Positions 32,992 to 42,128 of a stretch of DNA of 64,000 nucleotides are shown here, in pieces. The DNA comes from Oleiagrimonas sp963821885 (GTDB lineage Bacteria > Pseudomonadota > Gammaproteobacteria > Xanthomonadales > Rhodanobacteraceae), in assembly GCA_963821885.1 (NCBI GenBank), contig CAWGFN010000002.1:62001-126000 (forward strand), in the 5' to 3' direction. Below the pieces are notes generated by a model. The model had not been told where the DNA came from, did no database searches, and worked only from the letters and a program-made list of their open reading frames with translations. Within the stretch, counting starts at the first letter, position 1, and each line of letters starts with the position of its first letter. A program made the position numbers and the translations under genes.

Positions 32992-35001
32992 ATGATCCTG
33001 CCGCCCAAACCCGAGCGCCCCGGCCTGTGGATGCTGCTCGCCGCGCTCGCGCTGACCCTGTTCGTGTACTGGCCCGGCCTGTGGGGCAGCTGGCTGTTCG
33101 ACGATTATCCCAACATCGTCGAGAACCCCGGCGTGCACATGACCCACGTCGACACCGCCAGCCTGACGCGCGCCGTGCTGTCCTCGCCGTCCAGCGAATT
33201 CAAGCGCCCGCTCGCCTCGCTCAGCTTCGCCGCCAATTACTACGCCGCGGGCCTGGACCCATTCAGCTGGAAGCTGACCAACCTGGCGATCCACCTGCTC
33301 AACGGCATGCTGGTGTTCCTGCTGGCGCGCGCCCTGCTGGACCTGGCGCGCGGACGCCCGCGCGCAGGTCCGCCGGATGCCCCCGATGACCCGCTGATCC
33401 TGCGCACGGGCGTGGTGGCCGCCTGCATCGCCGGCGCCTGGCTGCTGCTGCCGATCAACCTGACGGCCGTGCTGTACGTCGTGCAACGCATGGAGAGCCT
33501 GGCCAACCTGTTCGTGCTGGGTGGCCTGATCGCCTATGTCGATGGCCGCCGGCGCATGCTGGAAGGCACGCCAGGGGAATATCGACGCGGCTTCCTGCAA
33601 TGCATCGCCAGCCTGGCGCTGGGCACCGCCATCGGCATGAGCGCCAAGGAAACCGCGGTGATGCTGCCGCTGTACGCCTTCCTGGTCGAATGGATCCTGC
33701 TCGGCTTCGCCGCGCCACCGGCGAGCGGCCGGCGCCATGATCGCGCGGTGCTGGTGCTGTTCGCGCTGGTGCTGGCCCTGCCGCTGATCCTCGGCCTGGC
33801 TTGGCAGCTGCCCAAGGTCCTCTCGCCCGCCAACTGGGCCGTGCGCGATTTCACCCTGCACACGCGCCTGCTCAGCGAGGCGCGCATCGTGGTCGGCTAC
33901 ATCGCCTGGACCCTGCTGGCCCTGCCGCACTGGCTGAGCTTCTATCACGACGATTTCCGCATCTCCACCGGCCTGCTGCACCCGTGGACCACGCTGGCCA
34001 GCCTGCTGGTCCTGGCGGCGATGACGGTGGCGGTGTTCCGGCTGCGCCGGCGCCATCCGCTGGTCGCGCTGGGCATCGCCCTGTACCTGGGCTGCCATGT
34101 GCTGACGGCCACCATCCTGCCGCTGGAACTGATCTACGAACACCGCAACTATTTCGCCAGCTTCGGCCTGCTGCTGGCGCTGGTGCCTCTGTTTGCGGTG
34201 CCCGCCTCGGCTCGCCTGGTCATGCTTCGCCGAGGCCTGCTGGCCCTGGCCGTGCTGGCCTGGACCGTGCTGACCGCCAGCACCGCCTACGCCTGGGGCG
34301 ATTCGCTGCGCCTGGCGCGCGAGCTGGCCGCGCGGGCGCCGGACTCGCCGCGCGCGCAGTACGAACTGGGGCGCACCTACATCGTGGCCTCGCGCTACGA
34401 CCCGGACTCGCCCTACACGCCGCAGGTCTACCCCCCGCTCGAGCACGCCGCCACCCTGCCCGATTCCTCGATCCTGCCGCAGCAGGCGCTGATCTTCTTC
34501 AACGCGCGCATGCACCGGCCGATCAAGGACGCCTGGTGGGACAGCATGATCGCCAGCCTCAGGCGCCGCCAGCCGGGCGTGCAGGACGAGAGTTCGCTGG
34601 CCGCCCTGACCCAGTGCGCGCGCGAGGGGTTGTGCCCGCTGCCGGCGCAACGCATGCAGGCCGCCTTCGAGGCCGCCGTGTCGCACCCCGATACCGACGC
34701 GCGGCTGTGGGCCACCTACGGCGACTACACCTGGAACGTGCTGGGCGAGCACGACAGGGGGCTGGCGCGCATCCGCCGCGCCGTCGACATCGACCCGGGC
34801 GAACCGGCCTACCGCATCACCCTGGCCCGCATGTACACCGTGCTCGGCGACCTGCCGTCCGCCGAGGCCCAGATCCAGGCGCTGGAGAAGCTCGACATCG
34901 GCGGCGAGCTCGACGGCAGCATCGCGTCCCTGCGCCAGCGGGTGGCCGACGCCCGGTGTATGGTCACGGGGGGCTGTCCCGACCCGACGCCCCGGCCCTG
35001 A
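32992..35001 (+). CDS. TMTC-like GT-C fold membrane protein (copy 2)
   Basis: A 669-residue paralogue of the preceding gene. It has the same landmarks: LFDD (Asp37-Asp38), KRPLASLSF, and EHRNY at 383-387, spaced alike. The C-terminal part (ARAPDSPRAQYELGRTYIVA, later EPAYRITLARMYTVLGDLP) is TPR-like. Sequence identity between the copies is moderate by eye, so they probably have different acceptors or donors. Start chosen at 32992, 55 bases after the upstream stop; the open frame extends upstream only as a shadow. Confidence 0.7.
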   Translation: MILPPKPERPGLWMLLAALALTLFVYWPGLWGSWLFDDYPNIVENPGVHMTHVDTASLTRAVLSSPSSEFKRPLASLSFAANYYAAGLDPFSWKLTNLAIHLLNGMLVFLLARALLDLARGRPRAGPPDAPDDPLILRTGVVAACIAGAWLLLPINLTAVLYVVQRMESLANLFVLGGLIAYVDGRRRMLEGTPGEYRRGFLQCIASLALGTAIGMSAKETAVMLPLYAFLVEWILLGFAAPPASGRRHDRAVLVLFALVLALPLILGLAWQLPKVLSPANWAVRDFTLHTRLLSEARIVVGYIAWTLLALPHWLSFYHDDFRISTGLLHPWTTLASLLVLAAMTVAVFRLRRRHPLVALGIALYLGCHVLTATILPLELIYEHRNYFASFGLLLALVPLFAVPASARLVMLRRGLLALAVLAWTVLTASTAYAWGDSLRLARELAARAPDSPRAQYELGRTYIVASRYDPDSPYTPQVYPPLEHAATLPDSSILPQQALIFFNARMHRPIKDAWWDSMIASLRRRQPGVQDESSLAALTQCAREGLCPLPAQRMQAAFEAAVSHPDTDARLWATYGDYTWNVLGEHDRGLARIRRAVDIDPGEPAYRITLARMYTVLGDLPSAEAQIQALEKLDIGGELDGSIASLRQRVADARCMVTGGCPDPTPRP

Positions 35002-35050
35002 TCGACCGCGGCCCACATTCGTGCACGGACCCCGACCTGGCGATACAGAC

Positions 35051-36238
35051 ATGGCCTTGAAACAGATATCCAGCAGTGCCGATCTGGCGATCAACGGAGC
35101 GCCACCTGCATTCGGCGAGCCCCTGCATGTCGGTCGACCGAACATCGGCGATCGCGACCGGTTCCTGGCACTGGGCGGCAAGATCCTCGATGACCGCTGG
35201 CTGACCAATAGCGGCCCGCTGGTGCGGCAACTCGAGCAGCGCATCGCGGACATGCTTGGCGTGCGCCATTGCATCGCCATGTGCAACGGCACCCTGGCGC
35301 TGGAGATCGCCATCCGCGCACTGGGCCTGGAGGGCGAGGTCATCGTGCCGTCCTGGACCTTCATCGCCACGGCGCACGCGCTGCAATGGCAGGGCATCAC
35401 GCCTGTCTTCGCCGATATCGATCCGCGGACCCAGAACCTCGATCCAGACGCCGTCAGGGCCATGATCAACCCGCGCACCAGCGGGATCATCGGAGTGCAC
35501 CTGTGGGGCCGGCCGGCCCCGATCGAGGCGCTGCAGGCGCTGGCCGACGAACACGGCATCAAGCTGATGTTCGACGCCGCGCACGCATTCGGCTGTCGGC
35601 ATGGTGGACGCAGCATCGGCAATTTCGGTGCCTGCGAGGTGCTGAGCTTCCATGCCACCAAGGTGTTCAACACCTTCGAGGGTGGCGCCGTCACGACCAA
35701 TGACGACGAGCTGGCCGAGACCATGCGCCTGATGCGCAACTTCGGCTTTGCCGGATACGACAACGTGATCCATCCCGGCACCAACGGCAAGATGCCCGAG
35801 ATCAACGCGGCCATGGGCCTGGTGAACCTCGATGCGCTGGATCGCTTCGTCGCGGACAATCGACGGACCCACGAACACTACGTCCGGGCGCTGACCGATG
35901 TCGCGGGCATCCGGATCATCGACTACGACCCCTCGGATCACCCCAACTATCACTATGTGGTGGCCGAACTGGACCCGCGGATGGCGGACATCCGGGACGA
36001 CATCGTGTCCGCCCTGCACGCGGAAAACGTGCTGGCACGGAAATATTTCTGGCCCGGCTGCCACATGATGAAGCCCTACCGATCCCTGGACCCCGACGGC
36101 ACCGTCGCCCGACGCCTGCAGCACACCACCTCGACGGCGGCGCGCACGATCGTCCTGCCGGGGGGAAGCTCGCTGACCGAGAGCAGCGTCAAGGCCATCA
36201 CCGACGTCATCCGCACCCTGATCGAGGCAAACCGTTGA
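35051..36238 (+). CDS. DegT/DnrJ/EryC1/StrS family sugar aminotransferase
   Basis: A 395-residue PLP enzyme. The cofactor lysine is Lys204 in SFHATKVFNTFEGG, and the N-terminus has the family pattern NSGPLVRQLEQRIADMLGV followed by CNGTLALEIAIRALGL. It should transfer an amino group to a nucleotide 4- or 3-keto-deoxysugar. The exact sugar cannot be assigned because no dehydratase partner is in the window. First gene of the glycan island; the WbqC-type start overlaps its stop. Confidence 0.88.
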   Translation: MALKQISSSADLAINGAPPAFGEPLHVGRPNIGDRDRFLALGGKILDDRWLTNSGPLVRQLEQRIADMLGVRHCIAMCNGTLALEIAIRALGLEGEVIVPSWTFIATAHALQWQGITPVFADIDPRTQNLDPDAVRAMINPRTSGIIGVHLWGRPAPIEALQALADEHGIKLMFDAAHAFGCRHGGRSIGNFGACEVLSFHATKVFNTFEGGAVTTNDDELAETMRLMRNFGFAGYDNVIHPGTNGKMPEINAAMGLVNLDALDRFVADNRRTHEHYVRALTDVAGIRIIDYDPSDHPNYHYVVAELDPRMADIRDDIVSALHAENVLARKYFWPGCHMMKPYRSLDPDGTVARRLQHTTSTAARTIVLPGGSSLTESSVKAITDVIRTLIEANR

Positions 36239-36954
36239 CCACTGCGATCATGCAGCCCTATTTCTTCCCGTACCTCGGCTACTGGCAGCTGATCCACGCC
36301 GCGGATACCTTCATGTTGTTCGACGACGCCCAGTACATGCGTCACGGCTGGATCAACCGCAATCGCATCCTCAAGCCGGGGCCCGGCTGGCAATACATCA
36401 TCGTCCCGCTGGAGAAGCACCCCCTGCAGGCGCGCATTTCCGAAGTCATGGCCAAGGCAGGCGCGGAATGGAAGGAGCGCATCCTGCGCCAGCTGGAACA
36501 CTATCGGAAGAAGGCACCGCATTACGCCGAGACCCGGGACGTCGTGGCGCGGGCGCTCGATGCGTCCGGGGAGGATCGCCGCATGGCCGCGATCAACCGC
36601 GGCATCGTCCAGACGCTGTGCGACCACCTCCGCATCGACACCCGGATCAGTCTCACCTCCGAGCACGGCTTCGACTACTCGCAGGTTTCCGATCCCGGCG
36701 AATGGGCGCTGCACATCTGCCGCCAGGCCAAGGCCACGGCCTACCTCAATCCGGTTTCCGGCGCATCGCTGTTCGATGCTTCCAAGTTCGCCGCCTCCGG
36801 CATCCGGCTCGCGTTCCTGGAATCCAGGACCGAGCCGTATGCGCAGCGTCGCCCGCATGAGCCCGGACTTTCCGTCATCGACGCACTCATGTTCAATGGC
36901 GTGGAAGGCACGAGGGCGCTCCTCGACCAGTACGTGACCACCACAGCGACATGA
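36235..36954 (+). CDS. WbqC-like family protein
   Basis: A 239-residue member of the WbqC family, with the typical start IMQPYFFPYLGYWQLI, then DDAQYMRHGWINRNRI. The family occurs in O-antigen and capsule clusters next to DegT aminotransferases, often with an amino-sugar N-acylation role proposed but not proven. The TTG at 36235 is chosen because it restores the family N-terminus MTTAIMQPYF and overlaps the aminotransferase stop (TTGA); the next ATG at 36250 would remove it. Confidence 0.82.
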   Translation: MTTAIMQPYFFPYLGYWQLIHAADTFMLFDDAQYMRHGWINRNRILKPGPGWQYIIVPLEKHPLQARISEVMAKAGAEWKERILRQLEHYRKKAPHYAETRDVVARALDASGEDRRMAAINRGIVQTLCDHLRIDTRISLTSEHGFDYSQVSDPGEWALHICRQAKATAYLNPVSGASLFDASKFAASGIRLAFLESRTEPYAQRRPHEPGLSVIDALMFNGVEGTRALLDQYVTTTAT

Positions 36955-37645
36955 GCACCGAATACTGGAAGAAGCACTATGACGAGGCCGGCGCCGAACC
37001 GGGGCTCTCGCTGTTGCAGCAGGTGGGCAAGACGGTGCACGGCCAGGAAGTGCCCGCCGAGCAGATCGACCGCATCGTCGAGGGCATCGTGCGCAACCTG
37101 GACCTGCGGGCCGGCCACGCCATGCTCGACCTGTGCTGCGGCAACGGGCTGCTGACCGCGCGACTCGCCCAGCGGGTGGCGACCATCACGGGCGTGGACT
37201 ACAGCGCCTCCCTGATCGATGTCGCCAGGGCGCGCAACCAGCCCCCCAACGTCACCTATCTCTGCCATGACGTCATCGGCCTGGCCCAGGAGACACTTCG
37301 ACCGGGCCGACAGGGTCCTGATATACGAGGCGCTGCAGCACCTTTCCGTGGACGATCTGCGCAACCTCGGTCGGAAGTTGTGCGGGACCCGCCCGGGCAC
37401 CCGCATCCTGCTGGCCAGCATCCCCGACCGGGAGCGGCTCGACACCTACTACGACACGCCGGAAAAGATGGACTTCCATCTTCGTCGCGAACGCGAGAAC
37501 AGGCCTCACATGGGCCGCTGGTGGACGCGGCGGGAACTGGCCGGCATCGCCGGGGAGGTCGGACTCGAGGCGCGTTTCCTCGATCAGGAACCGCAGCCTA
37601 TACACGGCGCACTATCGCTTCGACATGCTGCTGGAAACCACCTGA
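36951..37645 (+). pseudogene. SAM-dependent methyltransferase, two frameshifts
   Basis: A class I methyltransferase. The SAM loop LDLCCGNGLLTARLA is intact in the first frame. At about 37291-37297 the frame shifts: the expected HFDRADRVLIYEALQHLS lies in the +1 frame. At 37596/37597 a second shift occurs: LYTAHYRFDMLLETT and a stop at 37643-37645 lie in the third frame. Deleting one base at each point gives a 230-residue protein whose stop directly touches the next gene's ATG. It starts by ATGA overlap with the WbqC-type gene. As written it is not functional. Confidence 0.82.
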
Positions 37646-38490
37646 ATGCATAAAGTCGCGATCTTCGGCGCGCCCCGTTCGGGAACCTCGTGGCTGGCGC
37701 ACATCTTCAACAGCCACCCGGACGTGGCGTTGCGTTTCCAGCCGCTGTTTTCCTATGGCCACAAGGGCGCCCTGGACGCGAATGCCTCGACGGACAGCAT
37801 CGACCAGCTTCTTCACCGAGATACTGCATTCGAGCGATCCCTTCGCGCTGATGCAGGCACCGATGCAGAAGAACTACCCGCGGTTCGCCAAATCCGGTGC
37901 CGGACACCCACCTTGTGTTTAAGGAAATCCGCTATCTCAACATCGTGCGCAACATGGTGGCCAGGAGCGAGGACGTGAAGGTCCTGGGCATCGTCCGTGA
38001 TCCACTGTCCGTGCTCGCCTCATGGGTGCTGGCGCCGAGGGAGTTCGATGCCGCATGGGACATACGCCGGGAATGGCGGCATGCGCCAAGCAAGAATCGC
38101 GGCCTTCCGGAGGAATGTTTCGGCTTCGAGAAATGGAAACAGTTCGCACAGACCTGCCTGGACCTGCAGGAAAGGTACCCGCGACGATTCAGGCTCGTTG
38201 ACTACGACGCACTGAACGCCGGGACGCTGGAGGTCATCACGTCCGTGTTTGCATTCTGCGGCCTGTCCTTGACGCCGGAAGTCTCCCGGTTCATCGACGA
38301 ATCGTCATCCCGCCACGATCCGGACCCGTATTCGGTCTATCGTTCCGGCGTGACCCGGGACCGCTGGAAATCCGTGCTTCCCGGTGATGTGGTCGAACAG
38401 GTCCTGGCCGAGGTCGAGGGCACGCCGCTCGCCCGTTTCCTCGCCGACGACACCGATGCCGCGGCGGCGGGCACCACCCGCGGAACCTGA
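37646..38490 (+). pseudogene. Sulfotransferase family protein, two frameshifts
   Basis: A PAPS-dependent sulfotransferase. The 5'-phosphosulfate loop is APRSGTSWL (residues 9-17) and the 3'-phosphate motif VRDPLSVLASW lies further on. The frame is lost near 37808, where FFTEILHSSDPFALMQAP continues in the +1 frame, and again near 37898-37902, where PDTHLVFKEIRYLN continues in the next. Removing one base at each site gives a 280-residue protein. It would sulfate a sugar of the island's glycan. As written it is broken. Confidence 0.82.
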
Positions 38491-38509
38491 CCGGCGGGCC
38501 GGCGCGACG

Positions 38510-39976
38510 ATGAATGACCTGACACACAAAGCCTCGCGTGCCGCATGGTGGAGCGCCCTGGAAATCACCGCGCGCTACGGTGTGCAGATCCTGGTCACGA
38601 TCGTCCTCGCGCGCCTGCTCTCGCCGTCCGACTTCGGACTGATCGCCATGCTGCTGGTGTTCACCAGCATCGGCCTGCTGCTGACCGACTCCGGTTTCGG
38701 CACCGCGCTGGTTCAACGGCGCGCGATCAGCCCCGACGACGTGACCACGGTGTTCTGGTTCAACCTGGTCGCGGGACTGCTGGCGACCGGCCTGCTGTGG
38801 ATGTGCGCCGGACCCATTGCCGCGTTCTATGGCCAGCCCCGGCTGGTCGACCTGACCCACGCGATGGCCTGGGTGCTCCTGCTCGGGGCCGTCGGCGCGG
38901 TGCCGGATGCGCTCCTGACCCGGCAATTGCGTTTCGCCGCCCGCGCGCGCGTGCAGCTGACTGCCTCGCTGGTCTCCGGCACGACGGCCATCGTCCTGGC
39001 TTTCCTCGGCGCCGGCGTGTGGAGCCTGGTCATCCAGGTGCTGACGGCGGCCGCCCTGCGCTCGGGTCTTCTGTGGTCGTGTGCGTGGCGCGAGCCCTGG
39101 GGCCGATTCTCACGCGCATCCTTTGCCTCGCTGTTCGGCTTTGGCGGATACATGCTCCTGTCGGGCTTGCTCAACAGTCTGTCGGTCCGGCTCCAGTCCC
39201 TGGTCATCGGACGCATCTTCAGCGCCCAGCAGCTGGGGTTCTATGCGCTGGCGCAGAATGCGACCCAGGCTCCGACCGGCTTCATCAGCGCGGTGCTCGG
39301 CCGCGTCGGACTGCCCGTGTTCTCCTCGCTGGCCGACGACAGGGTTCGCCTGCGCGATGCGCTCAGGACATCACTGCAGGTTTCGATGTTCGTGTTCATC
39401 CCGTGCATGGTGGGCATGGCCCTGGCCGCAGGGCCGCTGATCGACATGGTCTACGGTCCACGCTGGCATCCGGCCACCCACGTGCTCTCGCTGCTGGCGC
39501 TGGCCGGCTCGATCTGGCCGCTGCACGTGCTCAACCTCACGGCGCTCAACGCGCAAGGCCGGTCCGACCGCTTTCTCAGGCTGGAGGTGTTGAAGAACAT
39601 CGTGGTCATCGTGGTCACCCTGGTCGCGGCGCCCTTCGGCATCACGGCCATAGCCGGCGCGATGCTGGTCGCGGCGGGTTTCGGCGCGGCCATCAATACC
39701 TGGTACACGCACCGGATGCTCGACTACGGCATGCTCGCGCAGCTGCGTGACCAGCGCGCCACGTTCCTGCTGACCGGCCTGGCCGCGATGCCCGCATGGG
39801 CGCTGATGCACTGGCTGAAGCCCGGCATCCCGGCCACGGCGCTGGCCATCACCGTGGCTTTCATCATCTATCTCGGTTCGGCGGCGTGGCTGCGTCACTC
39901 CGCGTTCGTCAACCTGGTTGCTATCCTGCGCAACCTCACTCGACGAACAGGCGACCGACCGGTCCGAAACGCGTGA
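38510..39976 (+). CDS. Polysaccharide flippase (MOP family, Wzx/WzxC-like)
   Basis: A 488-residue protein with about twelve to fourteen membrane helices. The N-terminal ASRAAWWSALEITARYGVQI and ARLLSPSDFGLIAMLLVFTS match the polysaccharide_synt/WzxC family, which flips undecaprenyl-linked oligosaccharides across the inner membrane. The ATG at 38510 is preferred. It overlaps the next gene's GTG by four bases. Confidence 0.87.
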   Translation: MNDLTHKASRAAWWSALEITARYGVQILVTIVLARLLSPSDFGLIAMLLVFTSIGLLLTDSGFGTALVQRRAISPDDVTTVFWFNLVAGLLATGLLWMCAGPIAAFYGQPRLVDLTHAMAWVLLLGAVGAVPDALLTRQLRFAARARVQLTASLVSGTTAIVLAFLGAGVWSLVIQVLTAAALRSGLLWSCAWREPWGRFSRASFASLFGFGGYMLLSGLLNSLSVRLQSLVIGRIFSAQQLGFYALAQNATQAPTGFISAVLGRVGLPVFSSLADDRVRLRDALRTSLQVSMFVFIPCMVGMALAAGPLIDMVYGPRWHPATHVLSLLALAGSIWPLHVLNLTALNAQGRSDRFLRLEVLKNIVVIVVTLVAAPFGITAIAGAMLVAAGFGAAINTWYTHRMLDYGMLAQLRDQRATFLLTGLAAMPAWALMHWLKPGIPATALAITVAFIIYLGSAAWLRHSAFVNLVAILRNLTRRTGDRPVRNA

Positions 39977-41070
39977 ACGAGACTCCCGAGACCAAGGAAT
40001 TCGCCGACTGGTCGAGGCTTCCACGGGAGCCGGTCGTCAGCGTCTACATGCTCGCCTACGGGCATGAGCGCTATCTCGCCCAGGCCATCGAAGGGGTCCT
40101 CGCGCAGCAGTGCCCCTTCCCGATCGAACTGATCATTGGCGAGGATTGCTCGCCCGACGCCACCCGCGCCATCGCCATCGAGTACCAGCGCAGACACCCC
40201 GGGCTGATCCGGGTGCTGACCGCCGAGCGCAATGTCGGCGCACTGGCCAACGCCGAGCGTTGCCGGCAGGCGGCGCGTGGCCGCTACATCGCCATCTGCG
40301 AGGGTGACGATCACTGGATCGCGCCCTCCAAGCTGGACAGGCAGGTCGCCCTCATGGAGCAGGACCCGGGCCTGTCCCTGTGTTGCCATGCCTCCTACAA
40401 GGACGACGCCTCGCGCGATGATGCCCGCGTGGGCACGGAACGGCCCGCCCGGACCTCCCGGCTGCTGACGACCTCGGAGATCATCCGTGGGGACGGCGCG
40501 CTGATTCCGACCTGCTCGATCCTCGCGCGGGCGTCGCTGGTGCGCAACCTCAGGCCCTGGCGCCGCAGCGCGCCGGTCGGCGACTACCCGCTGGTGCTGC
40601 AGGCCGCGCTGGAAGGGCGTGTCGCCTACATCGATGCGGTCATGAGCGTCTATCGCATCCATGTGCCCGGATCCTGGAGCCGCATGCAGACGCACGATGG
40701 GCAGGCCCGACATGCCCATGCGCTGAAAATCGCGCGCATGCTGCATGGGTTCCTGGCCGAAGCCGGCCCCGGGCATGCGCGCGACGTCAGGGAAGTCGTC
40801 AGCCGGTACATGTTCGGCGCCATCGTCAGGCATGCGGGACCCCGCGAGACACGCAAGTCGATCTACGCCGCCGAACGTCGGCAATTGACGCCATGGGACC
40901 GGCTGGTCGCCGCGGCATCGGTGCTGACCGATCGCAACCTGGGCTGGATGCGCACGCCCGGAAGGAGACTGTCCGCCCTGCTGCGCCGCACGCTCGATGA
41001 CCTGCGGCAGCCCCGCATCCAAATCCCGGGAGAAGACGCGAGGAACCGATGGAACGGGACACGCCGATGA
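39973..41070 (+). CDS. Family 2 glycosyltransferase
   Basis: A 365-residue GT-A fold enzyme. The start VVSVYMLAYGHERYLAQAIEGV, GEDCSPDATRAI and the acidic EGDDHW near residue 113 are typical of GT2 transferases that begin with VSVIM..YNHE. The C-terminus is helical without membrane segments. The donor and acceptor sugars cannot be told. GTG start overlaps the flippase stop (GTGA). Confidence 0.85.
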   Translation: MNETPETKEFADWSRLPREPVVSVYMLAYGHERYLAQAIEGVLAQQCPFPIELIIGEDCSPDATRAIAIEYQRRHPGLIRVLTAERNVGALANAERCRQAARGRYIAICEGDDHWIAPSKLDRQVALMEQDPGLSLCCHASYKDDASRDDARVGTERPARTSRLLTTSEIIRGDGALIPTCSILARASLVRNLRPWRRSAPVGDYPLVLQAALEGRVAYIDAVMSVYRIHVPGSWSRMQTHDGQARHAHALKIARMLHGFLAEAGPGHARDVREVVSRYMFGAIVRHAGPRETRKSIYAAERRQLTPWDRLVAAASVLTDRNLGWMRTPGRRLSALLRRTLDDLRQPRIQIPGEDARNRWNGTRR

Positions 41071-42128
41071 ACGCCGCCCGCACCGACCGGCTGCTGAGCA
41101 TCGTCATGCCCGTCCACAACGGGTCGCGCTGGCTCCGGCAAGCGCTCGAGAGCACGGCGCATGCCTGCGCCACGCTGGATGCGGAGATCATCGTCATCGA
41201 CGACGGCTCGTCCGATGACAGCCTGCGCATTGCCACGGACACGGCGCGCAGGTTTTCCGCGACGTCGTTCACGATGCTCCAGAACGCCACGAACCGCGGC
41301 ATCGTGCATGCGCTGAACCGCGGACTCGACCAGGCGAACGGCCGCTTCATCGCGCGCATGGATGCCGACGACATCTGTCTGCCCCAGCGTTTTTCCACGC
41401 AACTCCAGTACCTTCGCGACCACGAACTCGACGCCTGCGGAAGCTGGTTCATCGAGTTCGGCCGGGGGCTGCCGCGGACGGTGCGCTGGCCGCACCACCC
41501 GGCGGCGCTGCGCGCATCCATGCTGTTCCAGAATTCCATCTGCCACCCCACGCTGCTGGCGCGTCGCGAGGTGTTCGATCGGTTCCGCTATCGCGAAGCG
41601 TACCGCTTGGCGGAGGACTACGACCTCCTGGCCCGCGCGCTGGAGGGATCCAGGATGGCCAACGTCCCGCAGGCGCTGCTGAAATACCGTCGCCACCCGG
41701 CGCAGGCGACCATGGCGCGACGCAGCGAGATGGAGCGCGTCACGCGACGCATCCGGATCGAGGCCCTGTCCGCGGCCGGGATCCAGGCCACCGCCGAACA
41801 GCAGCGACTGCACAACCTCATTCGCGCACCGCAGTCCATCCGCTCGCTTGCCGACCTCGACGGTATCGAGCAATGGCTCGAGCAGTTGCATGACCACTTC
41901 GACACGGACGAGGCACGCCGGGTGGTCGCCAGCCAGTGGATCCGTGCATGCATACGCGCGGCGCCGCTGGGCCGGGCCATGTGGCAGCGCTTCCGGGCGT
42001 CTCCGCTCCACCATGCTTCCGGGGCCGGTCGCCTTGCCGGGGTTGATCTGAAGCTGCTTTCGGTGTCCCGTATCGACTACGCCTCGCCACTGTTCGCGAT
42101 ACTGAGAAGGCTGGGACTCAGCGCATGA
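41067..42128 (+). CDS. Family 2 glycosyltransferase
   Basis: A 353-residue GT2. Motifs: SIVMPVHNGSRWLRQALEST, IIVIDDGSSDDS and the metal-binding ARMDADDICLPQRF. The start at 41067 overlaps the upstream stop by four bases; an earlier ATG at 41049 is possible. It overlaps the UDP-galactopyranose mutase start by four bases, so the run 38510-43231 is a tightly coupled operon. Confidence 0.87.
   Translation: MNAARTDRLLSIVMPVHNGSRWLRQALESTAHACATLDAEIIVIDDGSSDDSLRIATDTARRFSATSFTMLQNATNRGIVHALNRGLDQANGRFIARMDADDICLPQRFSTQLQYLRDHELDACGSWFIEFGRGLPRTVRWPHHPAALRASMLFQNSICHPTLLARREVFDRFRYREAYRLAEDYDLLARALEGSRMANVPQALLKYRRHPAQATMARRSEMERVTRRIRIEALSAAGIQATAEQQRLHNLIRAPQSIRSLADLDGIEQWLEQLHDHFDTDEARRVVASQWIRACIRAAPLGRAMWQRFRASPLHHASGAGRLAGVDLKLLSVSRIDYASPLFAILRRLGLSA

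Noticed and set aside
37219..37653. A separate small methyltransferase-like gene at 37219
   Set aside because: It is the second part of the methyltransferase beginning at 36951, displaced by one base; it has no SAM loop of its own.
37897..38490. Independent sulfotransferase gene starting with GTG at 37897
   Set aside because: It lacks the 5'-phosphosulfate loop, which is encoded upstream in another frame; the parts join by single-base corrections.
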